This document shows positions 37,079 to 50,102 of a DNA stretch of 64,000 nucleotides, one piece after another. Position numbers and translations under genes: made by a program. The notes beneath the pieces are model-generated. The model was given only the letters and a program-made list of their open reading frames with translations. It was not told the origin of the DNA and searched no databases. Every line of letters starts with the position of its first letter. Positions within the stretch are counted from its first letter, which is position 1. This DNA comes from Burkholderia sp. Nafp2/4-1b (lineage in GTDB: Bacteria > Pseudomonadota > Gammaproteobacteria > Burkholderiales > Burkholderiaceae): positions 1,102,916 to 1,166,915 of the forward strand of contig NZ_ML058597.1 of the NCBI RefSeq assembly GCF_003635165.1, in the 5' to 3' direction.

Positions 37079-37477
37079 GCGTTGTCCGCATCTACGTATA
37101 CGAAAGGCCCGCAAGGGCCTTTTTTTTGTTGTTCGCGAAGCTCGGGGAACGACCGGACCTATCGGTGGCGTTTGGCTGGCAGCAGTTAAAAGCGACTGGC
37201 TGTTGCCGACCCACTCCAGCCATTGCTGCGGCAGCCCCATCAACGGCAGCTTCCGGCGGCGAAAGCGACACTAGGGCGTAACTGGGCATGAGCTGGTTTA
37301 GAATCGAACAGCGGTGGTGTAGACGAAAGAAGAGAGAGAGAGAGCCTTGCTCGTCGCGGGCGATATTCGCCAATACAATCTCATCGACCTGCGCCCTCGC
37401 ACCCCGGATTTGTGTCAACAGCTCAGTGGCTACATCGCCCGTGGCGACTGTTAGAGAGCAAGCGAGACCGAGGTCAT
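37079..37477. other. Junction between phosphonate operon and lower-GC insert
   Basis: The phnW terminator occupies the first 45 bases. From about 37130 the DNA has mixed composition, with an imperfect hairpin (GGCAGCAG...CTGTTGCC near 37180-37206) and a GA dinucleotide run near 37327-37344. No gene is seen. It looks like the left boundary of an acquired segment carrying the ATPase pseudogene. Confidence 0.5.
37103..37127 (+). terminator. Intrinsic terminator of the phosphonate operon
   Basis: AAAGGCCC-GCAA-GGGCCTTT followed by further Ts forms an eight-bp stem with a GCAA tetraloop and a T-tract, 25 bases after the phnW stop. Confidence 0.9.
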
Positions 37478-39368
37478 ATGTACTTAAGAGAAATTTACGT
37501 TGAGAACAATGGGGTGATCGAACGCTTGCACCTTTCGCCCGGATTTGCGCAAAACGGGGAACCAAAGCCATTTGTATTGGTGGGCGGCAACGGCAGCGGA
37601 AAGACAAACGTTCTCTCCATGGCCGCAGACGCTCTCTTCGAGGTTGCGGCCATCCATTACACCGACGTAACCCCATCGAGCGGTCAAGGTGGAAGAGCGT
37701 GGTTCAGAATAGTGGGCAGTAACAGCGTAAAGGTTGGTTCTCCCGGTTCGGTCGTGATATTGCGCCTCGCACATGGAGATTCCGAGTTCGCCTATGTTGA
37801 GAAGGCGGGTCGACTCGTTGCCACTGATGTTCAGCAGCGAACTCCGGCCTCGCTTCGGAATTTTGTAGCTTGGGAAACCGATGGAAATTCGAAAACATGT
37901 GCCGTCTCGTCGGACGTGGCTAAACGCAGTTACGACGAAGGTGCATATGTTTACTTTCCATCGAGTCGTTCGGAAACGCCATATTGGTTGAATCAGGGTA
38001 GCCTTCCTCCTACCGGATTTGATCTTACGCCGCGATATAGTCATCAGCTTAACAAGCCGATCTTTGTCGAGAAGGGCCTAGAAAAGCTCAAGCAATGGCT
38101 GCTTTCGGTGCTGCTCGAAGTCCGCGCTGATGTGCAGCCTGTGTTTGCGAATAACCAAGTCCATTGGGTCGCAGCCGGTAACACGGCTCGGATTGCACCT
38201 GCACATGCACTGTGGGGCAACCTCAACACCATCCTGCGAACCATCCTCGATAGCCCGACTGCGAGGCTGACGTGGCTCGGTCGGTATAACAAGGCGGGCA
38301 TCGGGTACTCGATGACAGACCTCTCCCCGTCGCTGCCACTGGAGTCGCTGTCCGCCGGAGCAAGGTACCCTTTTCAACATTTTTGGCACGCTAATGCGAT
38401 ATGGCGATGGCACAACTGCCGGAGAAATTCCGGCATCAGGCAACATCACTGGTATGTGCGTAGTGGACGAAATCGATTCACATATGCACATTGATCTTCA
38501 GTATCGGGCGATTCCTGCCCTGATAAAGATGTTTCCGAAGGTTCAATTCATCCTGTCCAGCCATTCCCCACTCTTCGTCCTAGGCATGGAAAAGGTCTTT
38601 CCGGAAGGGGCATTCAACCTCTTTGATATGCCCTCTGGCGAACCGGTGCAAGCAGAGGCGTACACGGAATTTGGGCGCGCGCTTGACATCTTGCAAGAGA
38701 CGCACGCTTTTAACGATCAAATTCGCAGAGTCGCAAACGAACCTGGTAAGCTCTTGGTTCTCGTCGAAGGCGAAACGGATCCTCTCTACATAAAGACCGC
38801 AATTGAATTGCTGGGTTTCGCCAATATTTTCGATGCCGTTGAGATTGAGTGGGTCGGGGCGAAGGATCCAAAACGTGGAGAGGGCTTTAATACTGGAAAA
38901 GACTCCCTTAATTCGGCTTACAACTTCCTTCGCGCGAAGCCCGAACTAGTCAAACGGCCCGTCTGCTTTTTATACGACAACGATGCTCGAAAAGCTGATG
39001 TGGATGATGGTCAACTCTCAATCCGAACGATACCAACCAACCCGGATAATGAAGAAATGCGTTTCGGGATTGAAAACATGCTCCCTTTGAGCGTTTTTAC
39101 GGACGACGTCTTCGACACGAAAGAAAATAATAGGGGAAATGGCACGTACACGACCATTCGCTCCCTTAACAAGATGCGCCTTTGTCAGAAAATATGTACA
39201 GAAGATCGTAACCGCGAACACTTCCAAGGATTCGTGCCGCTGCTTCAAGTCATTGCCAGCGTCGCACACAGTTTGACGGGCTATGAAATCCCCGCGGAAT
39301 TGAAGCGTGTTGACGGCAAGGTAAATGTCGTAGCCAATGGATCCCCTACAACAAATGCCGCCTCGTAG
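37478..39368 (+). pseudogene. OLD-like ATPase with TOPRIM nuclease domain, frameshifted
   Basis: A single gene of about 630 codons is split by one extra base near 38357-38360. The first part (37478 to the shift) has the P-loop FVLVGGNGSGKTNVLS. After the shift the frame continues with the ATPase Walker B-like MCVVDEIDSHMH, the H-loop ILSSHSPLFVLGM, and a TOPRIM domain with LVEGETDPLYI and FLYDNDARK. Removing one G restores SLSAGQGTLFNIFG across the junction. OLD-family proteins are DNA nucleases; many act in phage defence alone or with a partner, and no partner is seen. GAGG precedes the ATG at 37478. Lower GC and different codon use mark it as acquired. Inactivation, sequencing error or programmed frameshifting are all possible. 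Confidence 0.8.
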
Positions 39369-39645
39369 TTTCGCAACACGCACGTTCGTGGACGTCTCAC
39401 CGCTCGTCGCCAGAAAGTACCAGTGGCTAGTCCGGTTTCCGTCCGGTCTCTGGAGCATAGCCGACGTCAGAGCGTCGACTCACGGCATAGACGAACGGCC
39501 GAAGTTGGCCGTTAAGCGACATCCACAACAATCCGTAACCCCCTCATGCCCAGAGAATCATTCGTTTTGATTCACTGCTGGCTGGTACTCAACTGAGGCG
39601 CAGAAGCGCTTCAAGTGAGGCATCGGCGGCCCGTAACACGCCCAC
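39369..39645. other. Right flank of the acquired segment, no gene seen
   Basis: This stretch has intermediate GC and no credible gene. AACGGCC-GAAGTT-GGCCGTT at about 39494-39514 forms a seven-bp hairpin. Normal high-GC Burkholderia sequence resumes at the acyltransferase gene. Confidence 0.5.
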
Positions 39646-42070
<2,425 letters not shown>

Positions 42071-42170
42071 CTCACACTCCGCGACACTTGCGCAGCACGG
42101 CGCGGCGCGCCCAGGCCGGCATTGCCGGCCGGCCCCGCACCGCGCCGGCCGCGCCGCCGCGCCGCCTCGC

Positions 42171-42443
42171 TCAAAGCGCGGCTTCGACGATCGTCCGGCC
42201 GTTGATCGCGCGCTCGACGAGCTGCTCATCCCCGACCTTGCGGATCGCATCGTCGAGCAATCCTTCCGGCTCTTCGGTCGCGACCTTCAGCAGGCCCGAC
42301 AGGCCGCGCGCGTCGAGCACCACGAGCGTCTCCATCGAATCCGCGCGGCTCACGAGCACGCGGCGGAACGCCGGGCCCGCGCCGAAGCTCGCGCAAAGCT
42401 CGATCGTCTCGTTGCCGAGCGTGTAGTCGAAGTTCTTGATCAT
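42171..42443 (-). CDS. Small conserved-looking protein of unknown function
   Basis: The 90-residue soluble protein has a regular alpha/beta pattern (FDYTLGNETIELCASFG, then LLKVATEEPEGLLDDAI) and one cysteine; I do not recognise the family. Codon bias is typical of real genes here. The ATG at 42443 is chosen because upstream residues are Arg/Ala-rich and unlikely. It lies 185 bases downstream of the last gene of the ATP-grasp/transglutaminase cluster on the same strand and could belong to it, though a separate promoter is possible. A role as a modified peptide substrate is conceivable but not shown. Confidence 0.6.
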   Translation of the reverse strand: MIKNFDYTLGNETIELCASFGAGPAFRRVLVSRADSMETLVVLDARGLSGLLKVATEEPEGLLDDAIRKVGDEQLVERAINGRTIVEAAL

Positions 42444-42628
42444 GTCTGCCGCCGTTGCAAGGGAATGGCGACGCGCGACGGTGCGGCGCCGTGACGTCGG
42501 CGCACCCGCGCGTGCCGCCAGCGGCGGACCGCGGTGCGATCCGTTCGCCGGCATGACCATGCTAGGCGTGCTGTATTAACGAAGACTTAAACGCGAAAAC
42601 GGCCCGGCCGCGGGTCGATCACGCCGTA

Positions 42629-43723
42629 TCACGGCGCCGCCTCGTCAAGCGGCTCGACCGTCACGCCGACCTTCAGCTCCTGATCCGCGCCGCCGCCGCG
42701 AATCACGCCGCGCAGCGGCGTCACGTCCGCGTAGTCGCGGCCGATGGACAGCATCACGTAGTCGTCGCCCGGCGCGCGATCGTTGGTCGGATCGAGCTGC
42801 AGCCAGCCGCCATCCTCGGGCCAGGCCGGGTCGTACACGTCGATCCACGCATGCGACGCATCCGCGCCGATCAGCCGCGGCTGCCCGGGCGGCGGCTGCG
42901 TCAGCAGATAGCCGCTCACGTAGCGCGCGGCGAGCCCGAGCGAGCGCAGCGCGCCGATCATCACGTGCGCGAAATCCTGGCACACGCCCGCGCGCAATCG
43001 CAATGCATCGAGCGCGGTCGTCGTGATGTCGGTGCTGTTCGGCGTATAGGCAAAATCGGCATGGACCCGCCGCATCAGGTCCCACGCGGCCTGCACGAGC
43101 GGCCGCTGCGGCGTGAAGCTCTCGGCCGCATACGCGGCCAGCTCGGGATCGCACGCGACATGCGGCGACGCGAACACGAACTCGCTCGCCGGGTCATACG
43201 GCTGCCCCGCGCGAAACTGCAAGCGGTCGCGCACGGCTTCCCACGCCGTTGCGTGATCCGCGTCGGGATTCGCGATCGCGGGCGGCGGCGCGCCGCGCGC
43301 GCCTTGCGACCAGACGGGCGGACTCACGCGCACGGTGCTGCGGCTGCGCACGAGCAGCGTGTCGTGAGGCTGGTTCAGCGCGAACGACGCGCGCGCATTG
43401 CCGAATGCGTCGATCTCGGTGCAGACCGTTTCCGGCGCGGGCTCGATGTCGAGCGCGAACGACAGCACCTGCTGGCGCGGCGTCGCGAGCGGCTGCAGCC
43501 GCGCCTGGTGCTGCGCGGATTCGACGCGCGCCGCATAGCGGTATTCGGTGTCGTGCGTGACACGCAGCAACCGGCCTGGTGTGGCGGTAGCCGGCGGAAT
43601 CGAAGTGGCCGATGAAGTCGGCCTGGCGGGTGAAGTCGAGGCCGCCGGCGCAGCCGCTGCCGGCTTCGCAGTGCCCGAGCCGGGCGTGGGCGGCGTCTTC
43701 GCCGCGTGCTTCTGCGTCACCAT
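42629..43723 (-). CDS. Transglutaminase-like protein (system copy B)
   Basis: The 364-residue cytoplasmic protein has a Pro/Ala/Thr-rich leader (about 1-50), an N-terminal beta domain and a transglutaminase core with the full triad. The Cys is in RAGVCQDFAHVMIGALRSL, the His in DASHAWIDVY and the Asp in LQLDPTNDRAP. Family members act as proteases or transpeptidases on amide bonds. The ATG overlaps the end of the fused ATP-grasp/alpha-E gene by seven bases, so the two are coupled. Together they are the second copy of the ATP-grasp/alpha-E/transglutaminase system predicted from gene neighbourhoods to make or modify peptides. Confidence 0.85.
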   Translation of the reverse strand: MVTQKHAAKTPPTPGSGTAKPAAAAPAASTSPARPTSSATSIPPATATPGRLLRVTHDTEYRYAARVESAQHQARLQPLATPRQQVLSFALDIEPAPETVCTEIDAFGNARASFALNQPHDTLLVRSRSTVRVSPPVWSQGARGAPPPAIANPDADHATAWEAVRDRLQFRAGQPYDPASEFVFASPHVACDPELAAYAAESFTPQRPLVQAAWDLMRRVHADFAYTPNSTDITTTALDALRLRAGVCQDFAHVMIGALRSLGLAARYVSGYLLTQPPPGQPRLIGADASHAWIDVYDPAWPEDGGWLQLDPTNDRAPGDDYVMLSIGRDYADVTPLRGVIRGGGADQELKVGVTVEPLDEAAP

Positions 43724-46323
43724 AGCGTCCTGCCCGCTTCGCGCACGTGGCTGAAATAGCGCTCGCCAATCCGGTTCGACAGCTCCCACACGGCCTTCGC
43801 GGTCGTGTCGAGCGCATCGAGCAGCTTGACGTGCCGGCCGTCGTCGTCGGTTTCGCACAGTTCGTGCAGCGACCACGCAGGGACGTCGGGAATCGTCTCG
43901 GCCAGTTCGGACAGCGCATAGCCTTCGCTGCGCTCGACCTTCGTCAGCCGGCCGCGCAGCGCCTGCACGACCCAGCCGAGCGAGCGCGGATTGTCGGTGT
44001 CGAGCACCAGGAGCGACAGCAGCGGCGCCACGTCGAAGCCGCGCTGGAAGCGCGAGCGGAACGTGATCGTGCTGTCGAACAGCTCCAGCACGAGTTCGAA
44101 GCCGTCCTGCCGGTGCACCGCGCCCTCGTCGAACGCGAACTTCAGCACGCTGCACAGGAAGTCCAGCCGGTCGATCTGCCGACCGATCGACAACAGCCGC
44201 CAGCCGTCGTCACGCGTCATGTTGTCGGTCTGCGCGCCGGTGATCGCGCCGAGCACCAGCCCGAGCCGCTCCAGCAGTTGCAGCGCCTCGTTGCCGATCT
44301 GCTCCTCGGCTTCCGGATGATCGGCGCTGTCGGCGAACAGTTGCGTCGCGTCGTCGATCAGCCGCCACTGGTCGCTCGACAGCCGCTCGCGGATCGCGGC
44401 GGCCGCGCCGCGCATCCCGAACAGGCAGGATGCGATGCCGGACGTGCGGTCCGCGCCGCGCGTCAGCGACGTCGCGAGCGCGTGCTGGAACGCGCGCGGC
44501 GCATCGACGGCGTTCGGCGCGTCGGCGGCGATCAGCCCCGTATCGCGGCACAGCGTGTCGATCAGCTCCAGATGCGCGGGACTGTCGACGTCGTCCTCGC
44601 CGCGCAAGCGCTCCAGCGCGGCGCGCGCGAGACGCATCAGGTTGGTCGCACGCTCGGTGTAGCGGCCGAGCCAGAACAGGTTCTCGGCAGCGCGGCTCGC
44701 GATCGCGCGCGGGCGCTCGACGAGATCGTCGGGGCCGAGACGGGTCTGCAGCAGCGTCGTCGAATCGACGATGCCTTCGGTCATCACCCACGTGTCGACG
44801 GTGCTGCCGCCGCGCGGCATCGGCGCGTTGAACAGCGTATCGCGCGTGCCGACCCGCGACAGCCCGCCCGGCAGCAGTCGCCAGCGCTGTGCGCCGTCGG
44901 CGAGCGCGAACACGCGCAGCAGCAGCGGCTTCGGCACGATGCGCGCGCCGCCCTGGCCGTCGGGCGCATCGCGCCCCGGCCAGGTCGGCGCCTGCGACAG
45001 CGGCAGGTCGGCCTGTACCGTGTAGTGCTCGGGTCGCGCCAGGATCCGCGCCCGCCACTCGGCCAGCTGCGCCGGCGTGAGCCGTGAACCGATCACCGGA
45101 TCGAACGCGCCACCGGCCTGCACGTCGGGCGGATACGACGGCTTGATGATGCCGCGCGCGAGCTGCGGCAGCGCGTCGTCGCACGCGGCCGCCTCGCCGC
45201 ACCACCACGAATGCACGGCCGGCAGCGTCAGCGTTTCGCCGAGCAAAGCTTCCGCGAGGCGCGGCATGAAGCCGAGCATGCCCGGCGATTCGAGGAAGCC
45301 GGAGCCCGGCGCGTTCGCGAGCAGCACGTTGCCCGCGCGCACGGCCTGCAGCAGCCCCGGCACGCCGAGCATCGAATCGGGCCGCAGTTCCAGCGGATCG
45401 AGCCACGCATCGTCGACACGCCGCAGGATCCCGTGCACGGGTTCGAGCCCGCCCAGCGTCTTCAGGAACACGCGGTTGTCGCGCGCGGTCAGGTCGCCGC
45501 CCTCGACCAGCGTGAGACCCAGGTAGCGCGCGAGATACGCATGCTCGAAATACGTCGCGCTGTGCGGCCCCGGCGTCAGCAGCACGATCCGCGAATTCTT
45601 GCTGGCCGGGCTGAGCGCCTGCATGCTCTGCAGCAGCGACCGGTACGTGGACGCGAGCCGCTGCACGCGCAGCCCGCGAAAGCCGCGCGGAAAGAGCCGC
45701 GACACGATCAGCCGGTTCTCGAGGAGATAGCCGAGGCCGGACGCGCCCTGCGTGTGCTGCGCGACGATCCGCCATTGGCCGTCAGGGCCGCGCGCGAGAT
45801 CGAACGCAACGACGTGGAGCCACGTATCGCCCGGCACGCGGGCGCCGCGCATCGCGCGCAGGTAACCGGGATGCCCGGTCACGAGCGCGGGCGGCAGCAG
45901 CCCGCGCTGCAGGATCGTCTGCGGCCCGTACAGGTCGGCCATCGTCGCGTTCAGCAACCTGACGCGCTGCAGCACGCCGCGCTCGATCGCGACCCAATCC
46001 TCGGGCGTGACGATCAGCGGCAGCAGGTCGAGCGACCATGGGCCGGCCGCGCCGTCGCCCGCGCGTTGTTCGTGGAGCTGGTAGAACAGGCCGTTCTCGC
46101 GCATGCGCCGCTGCAGCGCATCGGCACGGCGGTCGAGGTCGGCCACGCCGTCGCTGCCGATCGACGTGAAGAAGTTGCGCCACGCGGGCGCCAGCAGCGG
46201 CGCCTTGAGGCCGGCGGCACTGCCGCGCAGCTCGTCGTAGCGGCCGGAAGCGGCCGGCGCCGCGAGCGCGGCGGCCAGTTCCGCGGCGTCCGGCTGCGCG
46301 CCGGTATCGAAAAGCGTGGGCAT
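43717..46323 (-). CDS. Fused circularly permuted ATP-grasp type 2 + alpha-E protein (copy B)
   Basis: This 868-residue fusion joins an ATP-grasp type 2 (DUF404/407) half and an alpha-E (DUF403) half starting near ASRAAENLFWLGRYTERATN. The separate-gene copy A has VLEDNARTPSG and VHGSGGYG in its ATP-grasp. The equivalent positions here read IVAQHTQGASG and KPSYPPDVQAGGAFD, so metal- and phosphate-binding residues seem lost. The alpha-E half keeps a normal length. The start at 46323 (MPTLFDTGAQ) is a choice; GTG or ATG starts up to 37 codons earlier are possible. It is co-transcribed with the downstream transglutaminase. Confidence 0.83.
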   Translation of the reverse strand: MPTLFDTGAQPDAAELAAALAAPAASGRYDELRGSAAGLKAPLLAPAWRNFFTSIGSDGVADLDRRADALQRRMRENGLFYQLHEQRAGDGAAGPWSLDLLPLIVTPEDWVAIERGVLQRVRLLNATMADLYGPQTILQRGLLPPALVTGHPGYLRAMRGARVPGDTWLHVVAFDLARGPDGQWRIVAQHTQGASGLGYLLENRLIVSRLFPRGFRGLRVQRLASTYRSLLQSMQALSPASKNSRIVLLTPGPHSATYFEHAYLARYLGLTLVEGGDLTARDNRVFLKTLGGLEPVHGILRRVDDAWLDPLELRPDSMLGVPGLLQAVRAGNVLLANAPGSGFLESPGMLGFMPRLAEALLGETLTLPAVHSWWCGEAAACDDALPQLARGIIKPSYPPDVQAGGAFDPVIGSRLTPAQLAEWRARILARPEHYTVQADLPLSQAPTWPGRDAPDGQGGARIVPKPLLLRVFALADGAQRWRLLPGGLSRVGTRDTLFNAPMPRGGSTVDTWVMTEGIVDSTTLLQTRLGPDDLVERPRAIASRAAENLFWLGRYTERATNLMRLARAALERLRGEDDVDSPAHLELIDTLCRDTGLIAADAPNAVDAPRAFQHALATSLTRGADRTSGIASCLFGMRGAAAAIRERLSSDQWRLIDDATQLFADSADHPEAEEQIGNEALQLLERLGLVLGAITGAQTDNMTRDDGWRLLSIGRQIDRLDFLCSVLKFAFDEGAVHRQDGFELVLELFDSTITFRSRFQRGFDVAPLLSLLVLDTDNPRSLGWVVQALRGRLTKVERSEGYALSELAETIPDVPAWSLHELCETDDDGRHVKLLDALDTTAKAVWELSNRIGERYFSHVREAGRTLW

Positions 46324-46553
46324 CGCGTCGGCGTCGGCGAGATCGTCGGGGTGAATGGGCTGCACGGTCGGTATCGTTGCGTCGTCAGGGTGCGGCCGCG
46401 CCCGCGCGCCGCCGCACCGGCGGCCGGGCACCACGCACCCGGCGCACGCGCGGGACGCAGCGGGCGGCCGCGATCTGCCCGCATCCTAGCACTCCGGCCG
46501 CGGCGCCGGGCGGTCGCGTCCCCTGCATCGTCGTGCGTCCTTTCATCCGACGA

Positions 46554-49500
46554 TCACGGCCGCCGCAGGTCGAGCGTGAACGGGAATTCACGGCTCGGCG
46601 CGGCGGCTGTCACCGTCATCCGCCCGGGCGTGTGCCCCATCGCGACGAAGCGTGCGAGGCGGCGGCTCTCGGCCTCGTACGCATTGACCGGGAACGTCGC
46701 ATAGTTGCGTCCGCCCGGATGCGCGACGTGATACCGGCAGCCGCCGAGCGAGCGCTGCAGCCACGTATCGACGATGTCGAACGTGAGCGGCGCATGCACG
46801 CCGACGGTCGGATGCAGCGCCGACGGCGGCGCCCACGCCTTGTAGCGCACGCCCGCGACGTATTCGCCGACGGTGCCGGTCGGCTGCAGCGGCAGCGCAC
46901 GGCCGTTGACGGTCACGACGTGGCGGTTGTCGTTCAGCCCGGTCACCCGCACTTCGAGCCGTTCGAGCGACGAATCGACGTAGCGCACCGTGCCGCCGGC
47001 CGAGCCCTCCTCGCCCATCACGTGCCACGGCTCCAGCGCGCCGCGCAACGACAGCTCCATCCCGTTCACCGCGATCTGGCCGAACAGCGGGAAACGGAAT
47101 TCGAAGTGCGGCGCGAACCACGCGGAATCGAACGCGAAGCCGGCGTCGCGCAGTTCGGCCAGCACGTCGTCGAAATCCATCTTCAGGAACGCAGGCAGCA
47201 TGAAGCGATCGTGCAGCGCGGTGCCCCAGCGCGTGAGCGGCGTCGTGTACGGCGCGGTCCAGAAGCGCGCGACCAGCGCGCGCAGCAGCAGTTGCTGCAC
47301 GATGCTCATCCGCGCGTGCGGCGGCATCTCGAATGCGCGCAGTTCGAGCAGGCCGAGGCGTCCGGTCGACGAATCGGGCGAATACAGCTTGTCGATGCAG
47401 AACTCGCTGCGGTGCGTGTTGCCGGTCACGTCGATCAGCAGGTTGCGCAGTACGCGATCGACGAGCCACGGCGGCATGTCCTTCCCGTGCAGCAGCGTGT
47501 TGCGCTGGATTTCCGCGAACGCGATGTCGAGCTCGTAGAGCTGGTCGTTGCGCGCTTCGTCCACGCGCGGCGCCTGGCTCGTCGGGCCGATGAAGAGGCC
47601 CGAGAACAGGTACGACAGCGACGGATGGTTGTGCCAGTAGGCGATCAGGCTCGCGAGCAGGTCCGGACGGCGCAGGAACGGGCTGTCGGCCGGCGTCGCG
47701 CCGCCGAGCACGAAGTGGTTGCCGCCGCCCGTGCCGACGTGCCGGCCGTCGACCATGAATTTCTCGCTCGACAGCCGCGACTGCCACGCGGCGTCGTACA
47801 GGAATTCGGTCTGGCCGACGAGTTCGTCGAAGCTGCGCGCCGGATGGATGTTCACCTCGATCACGCCGGGGTCGGGCGTGACCTGCAGCAGCTTGAGCCG
47901 CGCATCGCGCGGCGGCGGATAGCCTTCCAGCACGAGCTCCACGTCGAGTGCCTGCGCGGTCAGCTCGATCGCGGCGAGCAGCTCGAGATAATCCTCGAGC
48001 GCGGCCAGCGGCGGCATGAACAGGTACAGGATGCCGTTGCGCACTTCGGCGCACAGAGCAGTGCGAGTGATCCATGCGGCCGATTCGAAAGGCTCGGGGT
48101 GACGCCGCGGGTCTTGCGCTGCATGCGCGTGTCGCCCGCCAGCGGCCGTATCGTCATTGCGCCACTGCATGACCGTTTGAGCCGACGCTTCGCGATGCAC
48201 GCCTGCGAGATACCGCGGCGCGTCGGCCGCGGCCACATGACGCGAGCGGAGCGCGGCCGCATCGGGCAACGCGGCGCGCGGCGCGAACGGGTCGCGTTCG
48301 ACCAGATACGGATAGTCGGCACCGGCGACCCACGGCAGCGAATCGAGCGGCAGCCGATAGCCCATCGGCGAATCGCCGGGCATGAGGTACATCCGCTCGT
48401 CGCGGAAGAACCACGGGCCCGTCTGCCAGCGCGGGCCGTCGAGGCCCGGTTCATCGCTGCCCCGCCGATCGCGGCCCGGCTCATCGTCCGCGCGCTTGAT
48501 CGGCAGCACGTAGCCGACCACGCTGTCGAGCTGCTGCTCGAACACCTTGCGCAGCCGCGCGCGCTCGAGCTCGTCGTCGAGGCGCGAATCGAACGGATCG
48601 ACGTTGACTGGCAGCCGGCGCTCGCGCCACAGGTAGTACCACACGTCCTCGTAGCCGGGTCGCACGAATTCGTCGGTCAGCCCGAGGCGCGCGGCCAGCG
48701 CGTCGATGAAGCGTTTCGCGTCGTCGGTCGTGCACGCGGACGGCTCGCGCTCGTCGGCGAACAGCGACGGATCGTGCCATACGGGCTGGCCGTCGGCACG
48801 CCAGCAGATCGACAGCGCCCAGCGCGGCAGCTGCTCGCCCGGATACCACTTGCCCTGCCCGAAATGCAGAAAGCCGCCTGCGCCGTATTCGGCGCGCAGC
48901 CGCTGCACGAGTTCGGTCGCGTAGCCGCGCTTGGTCGGGCCGAGCGCGTCGGTGTTCCACTCGGCGCCGTCGCGATCGTCGATCGACACGAAGGTCGGCT
49001 CGCCGCCCTGCGTGAGCCGCACGTCGCCGGCCGTCAACGCGCCGTCGACCTGCGCGCCGAGCGTGCGCACGGCGTCCCATTGCTGCTCCGTATACGGCTT
49101 CGTCACACGCGGCGATTCGTACACGCGTGTCACGGCCATCTCGTGCTCGAACGAGACTTCGCATTCGTCGATCAGCCCTTCGACCGGCGCCGCGCTGGTC
49201 GGCTGCGGCGTGCACGCGAGCGGAATGTGCCCTTCGCCGGCGAGCAGGCCCGACGTCGGATCGAAGCCGACCCAGCCCGCGCCGGGCAGATAGACCTCGC
49301 ACCACGCGTGCAGGTCGGTGAAGTCGACCGACGTGCCGCTCGGGCCGTCGAGCGCCTTCACGTCGGGCGTGAGCTGGATCAGGTAGCCGGACACGAAACG
49401 CGCGGCGATGCCGAGATGCCGGCACAGCTGCACGAGCAGCCATGCGCTGTCGCGGCACGATCCGGATGCGAGTTCGAGCGTCTGCTCGGGCGTCTGCACG

Positions 49501-50003
49501 CCGGGCTCCATCCGCACCAGATAGCCGATGTCGTGCTGCAGCTGCTGGTTCAGCGCGACGATGAAGTTCACGGTGCCGGCCGGTGTGCGGTCGACGCCGT
49601 CGAGATAGGCGCGGAACAGCGGCGCCGCGCTCGTCTGCGGATCGCACGCGAGATACGGCGTGAGTTCGGTCTTCAGCGCATCGTCATAGTCGAACGGGTA
49701 TTGCTCCGCGCTCGCTTCGAGAAAGAAGTCGAACGGGTTGTAAACCGACATTTCGGCGACCAGATCGATCGTGATCTCGAAGTGTTCGGTGCGCTCCGGG
49801 AACACGAGCCGCGCGAGATAGTTCGAGAACGGGTCCTGCTGCCAGTTGATGAAGTGCTGCGCGGGCTCGACCGTCATCGAATACGCGACGATCGGCGTCC
49901 GGCAGTGCGGCGCGGGCCGCAGCCGCACGACCTGCGGGCCGAGGTTGACGGGCCGGTCGTAGCGATAGCGGGTGGTGTGATGCAGCGCGACGTGAATGGG
50001 CAT
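46554..50003 (-). CDS. Large transglutaminase/DUF2126 protein
   Basis: The 1149-residue protein has an N-terminal transglutaminase-like region (start MPIHVALHHTTRYRYDRPV, core SGSCRDSAWLLVQLCRHLG with Cys, HAWCEVYLPGAGWVGFDPTSG with His and Asp). A very long DUF2126 domain fills the remaining roughly 800 residues. This domain pair is a constant companion of ATP-grasp/alpha-E genes in proteobacteria and may relate to amidoligase chemistry. It lies between the two copies, 99 bases downstream of the copy A transglutaminase and 230 bases before the copy B fusion, and probably serves one or both. It is soluble, with no signal peptide. Confidence 0.88.
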   Translation of the reverse strand: MPIHVALHHTTRYRYDRPVNLGPQVVRLRPAPHCRTPIVAYSMTVEPAQHFINWQQDPFSNYLARLVFPERTEHFEITIDLVAEMSVYNPFDFFLEASAEQYPFDYDDALKTELTPYLACDPQTSAAPLFRAYLDGVDRTPAGTVNFIVALNQQLQHDIGYLVRMEPGVQTPEQTLELASGSCRDSAWLLVQLCRHLGIAARFVSGYLIQLTPDVKALDGPSGTSVDFTDLHAWCEVYLPGAGWVGFDPTSGLLAGEGHIPLACTPQPTSAAPVEGLIDECEVSFEHEMAVTRVYESPRVTKPYTEQQWDAVRTLGAQVDGALTAGDVRLTQGGEPTFVSIDDRDGAEWNTDALGPTKRGYATELVQRLRAEYGAGGFLHFGQGKWYPGEQLPRWALSICWRADGQPVWHDPSLFADEREPSACTTDDAKRFIDALAARLGLTDEFVRPGYEDVWYYLWRERRLPVNVDPFDSRLDDELERARLRKVFEQQLDSVVGYVLPIKRADDEPGRDRRGSDEPGLDGPRWQTGPWFFRDERMYLMPGDSPMGYRLPLDSLPWVAGADYPYLVERDPFAPRAALPDAAALRSRHVAAADAPRYLAGVHREASAQTVMQWRNDDTAAGGRHAHAAQDPRRHPEPFESAAWITRTALCAEVRNGILYLFMPPLAALEDYLELLAAIELTAQALDVELVLEGYPPPRDARLKLLQVTPDPGVIEVNIHPARSFDELVGQTEFLYDAAWQSRLSSEKFMVDGRHVGTGGGNHFVLGGATPADSPFLRRPDLLASLIAYWHNHPSLSYLFSGLFIGPTSQAPRVDEARNDQLYELDIAFAEIQRNTLLHGKDMPPWLVDRVLRNLLIDVTGNTHRSEFCIDKLYSPDSSTGRLGLLELRAFEMPPHARMSIVQQLLLRALVARFWTAPYTTPLTRWGTALHDRFMLPAFLKMDFDDVLAELRDAGFAFDSAWFAPHFEFRFPLFGQIAVNGMELSLRGALEPWHVMGEEGSAGGTVRYVDSSLERLEVRVTGLNDNRHVVTVNGRALPLQPTGTVGEYVAGVRYKAWAPPSALHPTVGVHAPLTFDIVDTWLQRSLGGCRYHVAHPGGRNYATFPVNAYEAESRRLARFVAMGHTPGRMTVTAAAPSREFPFTLDLRRP

Positions 50004-50102
50004 GGGAGAGCCGCTCGGTTCGGGTTGGGCCGGCCGCGCGCGCCACGCCGCCGCTGCGACTGCGGCGGCGGCCCGGCATGGCGGATTCGGCGAAGGTGCG
50101 CG

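Noticed and set aside
37327-37344. GA dinucleotide run as a functional repeat
   Set aside because: Short, imperfect and outside any gene or promoter that I can support.
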